DNA from: Betaproteobacteria bacterium
GTDB taxonomy: Bacteria > Pseudomonadota > Gammaproteobacteria > Burkholderiales > SG8-39
Length of the DNA stretch: 7,927 bases
Assembly (NCBI GenBank): GCA_019237595.1
Contig: JAFAGU010000120.1
Location: 1-7,927 of the forward strand
Direction: 5' to 3'
The position numbers and the translations under genes were made by a program. A model generated the notes under the pieces. That model was not told the origin of the DNA. It was given only the letters and a program-made list of their open reading frames with translations, and ran no database searches. Numbering within the stretch: position 1 is the first letter of the stretch; the number at the start of each line of letters is the position of its first letter. Below, one piece after another: positions 6,458 through 7,927 of the stretch.

Positions 6458-7683
6458 GTCGTGCCGGGCGAAAAATGCTCGATGAAACGCAGGAGGATAC
6501 GCGCTCCGGTGCCCGCGTCGGCTTCCGTGATCGATTCCGCCGGCGAGTGGCTCACGCCGCCCTTGCAGCGCACGAACAGCATCCCGACGTCCGCGATCGC
6601 CCGCATGGCGATGCCGTCGTGTCCCGCGCCCGAAGCGAGGCGGCGCACTGGAAGGCCTTCGGCCGCCACGGCCCGGCCGATCTGGTTGACGACCCAGGCC
6701 GCGCAGGGCGTCGCGCCGTGGTCCTGCAGCCGTTCGACGTGCAGGTCGACCCGCCGGCGCTTCGCGACCGAGCCGATTTCCTCCACCAGCGCGGCGCAGG
6801 CGTTCTCGCGCTTGGAGTCGATCGGACTGCGAAGGTCGACGGTGAACTCCGCCTCGCCCGGGATCACGTTGATGGCGCCGGGCTGCACCTTGATGCGCCC
6901 GATGGTCGCCACGAGGTCGGCATCGCTCTTCGCGATGCGCTCCACGGCGATTGCACTCTCCGCGGCCGCGGCAAAGGCGTCCCGCCGCAGGGCCATGGGA
7001 ACCGTGCCCGCGTGCCCTGCTTCGCCGCGAAGCCGCACGGAAAGCCGCGTAAAGCCGTTGATCGCCGTCACGACGCCGACCGGCAGGTTCTCCGCCTCGA
7101 GGACCGGGCCCTGCTCGATATGCAGCTCCACATACGCAAGGACCTCCTCCCGCCGGCGAGCCGCCTGCGCGAGCGCCTCGGGGTCGAGCCCGAAGGCCTT
7201 CATCGCCTCGCGCATCGTCGTCCCGGTGTCGTCGCGGAGCTCGAGGGCCGCGCGGTCGAACGTACCGGCGACGGCGCGGCTGCCGAGGAGCGTGGCGCCG
7301 AAGCGCACGCCTTCCTCGTCCGCGAATCCGAGCACCTCGACCGCGTGCTCGAGGCGCCGGCCGGAGGCCCGCAACGCGGCGACGCATTCGATCGCGGTCA
7401 CGACGCCGAGCATGCCGTCGAAAATCCCGGCGTCGCGAACCGTGTCCAGGTGCGATCCCAGCATGAGGCAGCGAGCGCCGGGCGACGCCGCCTCGTAGCG
7501 GCCGACCACGTTCCCGGCAGCGTCCATTCGGGCCGACATGCCGGCCTCGCGCATCCAGGCGAGCGCGAGCTGGCTCGCCTGGCGATGCGCCTTCGAGAGA
7601 TACATGCGCGTGAGGCCGCCGGCGAGCTCGGTGCAATGCGCGAGCGCGTCGCAGCGCTCCAGGATGCGGGCCGCGTCGATCAC
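6454..7683 (-). CDS. allC: Allantoate amidohydrolase-type M20 enzyme (AllC/carbamoylase family)
   Basis: This 409-residue cytoplasmic metalloenzyme belongs to the hydantoinase/carbamoylase branch of M20. Members hydrolyse allantoate to ureidoglycine, ammonia and carbon dioxide, or cleave N-carbamoyl amino acids. The two-metal site looks complete: His78 (GSHLDTV), Asp89 (GIFDGMLGV), Glu123 and Glu124 (ADEEGVRFG), His188 (ELHIEQGP) and His379 (SHSPAES). GEAGHAGTVPM (220-230) and GAINVIPGE (269-277) mark the dimerisation domain, and GAGHDGIAM (352-360) is the family motif. The length is normal. The start is a GTG at 7683 because no ATG lies upstream in frame and family members begin just before the ILERCDAL helix. 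It begins 16 bases after the hpxZ stop, without a good ribosome-binding site, and is linked to it by a short mini-ORF. Allantoate is preferred from the xdhA and hpxZ context; beta-ureidopropionase or an L-carbamoylase cannot be excluded from sequence alone. Confidence 0.87.
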   Translation of the reverse strand: MIDAARILERCDALAHCTELAGGLTRMYLSKAHRQASQLALAWMREAGMSARMDAAGNVVGRYEAASPGARCLMLGSHLDTVRDAGIFDGMLGVVTAIECVAALRASGRRLEHAVEVLGFADEEGVRFGATLLGSRAVAGTFDRAALELRDDTGTTMREAMKAFGLDPEALAQAARRREEVLAYVELHIEQGPVLEAENLPVGVVTAINGFTRLSVRLRGEAGHAGTVPMALRRDAFAAAAESAIAVERIAKSDADLVATIGRIKVQPGAINVIPGEAEFTVDLRSPIDSKRENACAALVEEIGSVAKRRRVDLHVERLQDHGATPCAAWVVNQIGRAVAAEGLPVRRLASGAGHDGIAMRAIADVGMLFVRCKGGVSHSPAESITEADAGTGARILLRFIEHFSPGTT

Positions 7684-7703
7684 GCCGGGGCGTGACGGGT
7701 CAT
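7680..7703 (-). other. Seven-codon mini-ORF bridging hpxZ and the AllC-like gene
   Basis: An ATG at 7703-7701 overlaps the hpxZ stop as ATGA and opens a frame encoding MTRHAPA that ends in TGA at 7682-7680. That TGA overlaps the GTG start of the downstream enzyme as GTGA. The mini-ORF thus fills the whole gap with two 4-base overlaps. It could pass ribosomes from one gene to the next by stop-start reinitiation. It could also be the original start of the downstream gene, put out of frame by a one-base change. It is too short to call a gene. Confidence 0.35.
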
Positions 7704-7927
7704 TTCTCTTCCAGGAGGAGGCTGACGTGCGCCGCGACGACGCGCCAGCCCTGCGGCAGGCGAGCCCAGGTCTGCATCTGCCTGCCGATCCGCTGCGAGG
7801 CGAAGCGCCGATACTCGCAGCTCGCGACCGCGAAGTCGCGGCCGAACGTGGTGATCTTGAGCCGCAGGATCTCGCGCCGCAGGTCGATCGCCGGGCGGTT
7901 GACGCGGAAATTGCGGATCTCCTCCGT
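7700..7927 (-). CDS. hpxZ: HpxZ/AtzH-like protein (DUF3225), C-terminal part
   Basis: The last 75 codons and the TGA stop (7702-7700) of a gene that enters from the right edge. The visible part matches the AtzH-like (DUF3225) family in its core: TTFGRDFAVASCEYRR (26-41 of the visible part), GRQMQTWARLPQGWRVVAAHVSL over residues 48-70 in two blocks, and a short charged tail. Proteins of this SnoaL/NTF2-like fold are about 125-135 residues, so roughly 50-60 are missing. In Klebsiella, hpxZ sits with hpxWXY and is needed for oxalurate use. The related AtzH of the cyanuric acid pathway hydrolyses 1,3-dicarboxyurea. Family membership is clear; which activity applies here is not. It is probably the upstream gene of a minus-strand operon, and family neighbourhoods predict an amidase (HpxY/AtzE-like) and its small partner (HpxX/AtzG-like) just beyond the edge. 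Confidence 0.85.
   Translation of the reverse strand, partial: TEEIRNFRVNRPAIDLRREILRLKITTFGRDFAVASCEYRRFASQRIGRQMQTWARLPQGWRVVAAHVSLLLEEK

Noticed and set aside
5528..7498. 656-residue plus-strand open frame opposite the two M20 genes
   Set aside because: It is antisense to two genes with clear conserved motifs; its translation is Arg/Ala-rich with no recognisable domain, as expected for a GC-rich shadow frame.
6458..7636. Long N-terminal extension of the second M20 gene (to 811 residues)
   Set aside because: The extension is the out-of-frame shadow of the AllC-like gene; the M20 sequence begins naturally at the ATGA junction at 6457.
6250..7695. 481-residue plus-strand open frame opposite the AllC-like gene
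   Set aside because: It is a shadow of the real minus-strand gene, with a low-complexity Arg/His/Asp-rich translation and no domain.

Overview
This is a high-GC, gene-dense bacterial window with seven protein-coding genes, two of them cut by the window edges, and almost no intergenic DNA. The codon usage, a soluble (non-lipoprotein) substrate-binding protein with a Sec signal peptide, and the gene families together point to a Gram-negative proteobacterium. A betaproteobacterium (Burkholderiales-like) is my best guess, inferred from remembered gene neighbourhoods rather than from any marker gene here.

Layout: the left edge (1-630, minus strand) holds the N-terminal part of the small iron-sulfur/FAD subunit of xanthine dehydrogenase (xdhA). 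An 89-bp divergent regulatory gap (631-719) follows. Next comes a four-gene plus-strand operon (720-5208) for a nucleoside/BMP-type ABC importer: a double-ATPase protein, two membrane permeases and a periplasmic binding protein. The first three genes overlap one another. Converging on it from the right is a minus-strand operon (7927 down to 5201): the C-terminal half of an HpxZ/AtzH-like protein, an allantoate amidohydrolase-type M20 enzyme, and a second, divergent M20 family hydrolase. The two operons overlap tail to tail by 8 bp.

Read together, the genes suggest uptake and breakdown of purines or purine-derived ureides. The importer brings in a purine-type compound, xanthine dehydrogenase oxidises hypoxanthine/xanthine to urate, and the M20 hydrolases with the HpxZ-like protein act on the later ureide and carbamoyl intermediates (allantoate, possibly oxalurate). 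Substrates are inferred from families and neighbours, not proven by sequence.

The most unusual points are: a second M20 protein whose canonical bridging Asp and a further acidic metal ligand appear to be replaced (Val128, Gly192); an ABC ATPase with one fully degenerate composite ATP site, including an unusual first signature motif (LPVAA); a binding protein lacking the usual Asp at a ligand-contacting position of the nucleoside-binding BMP family; and a seven-codon mini-ORF that bridges hpxZ and the allantoate amidohydrolase gene by two 4-base overlaps. I see no CRISPR, tRNA, rRNA, transposon or phage feature.
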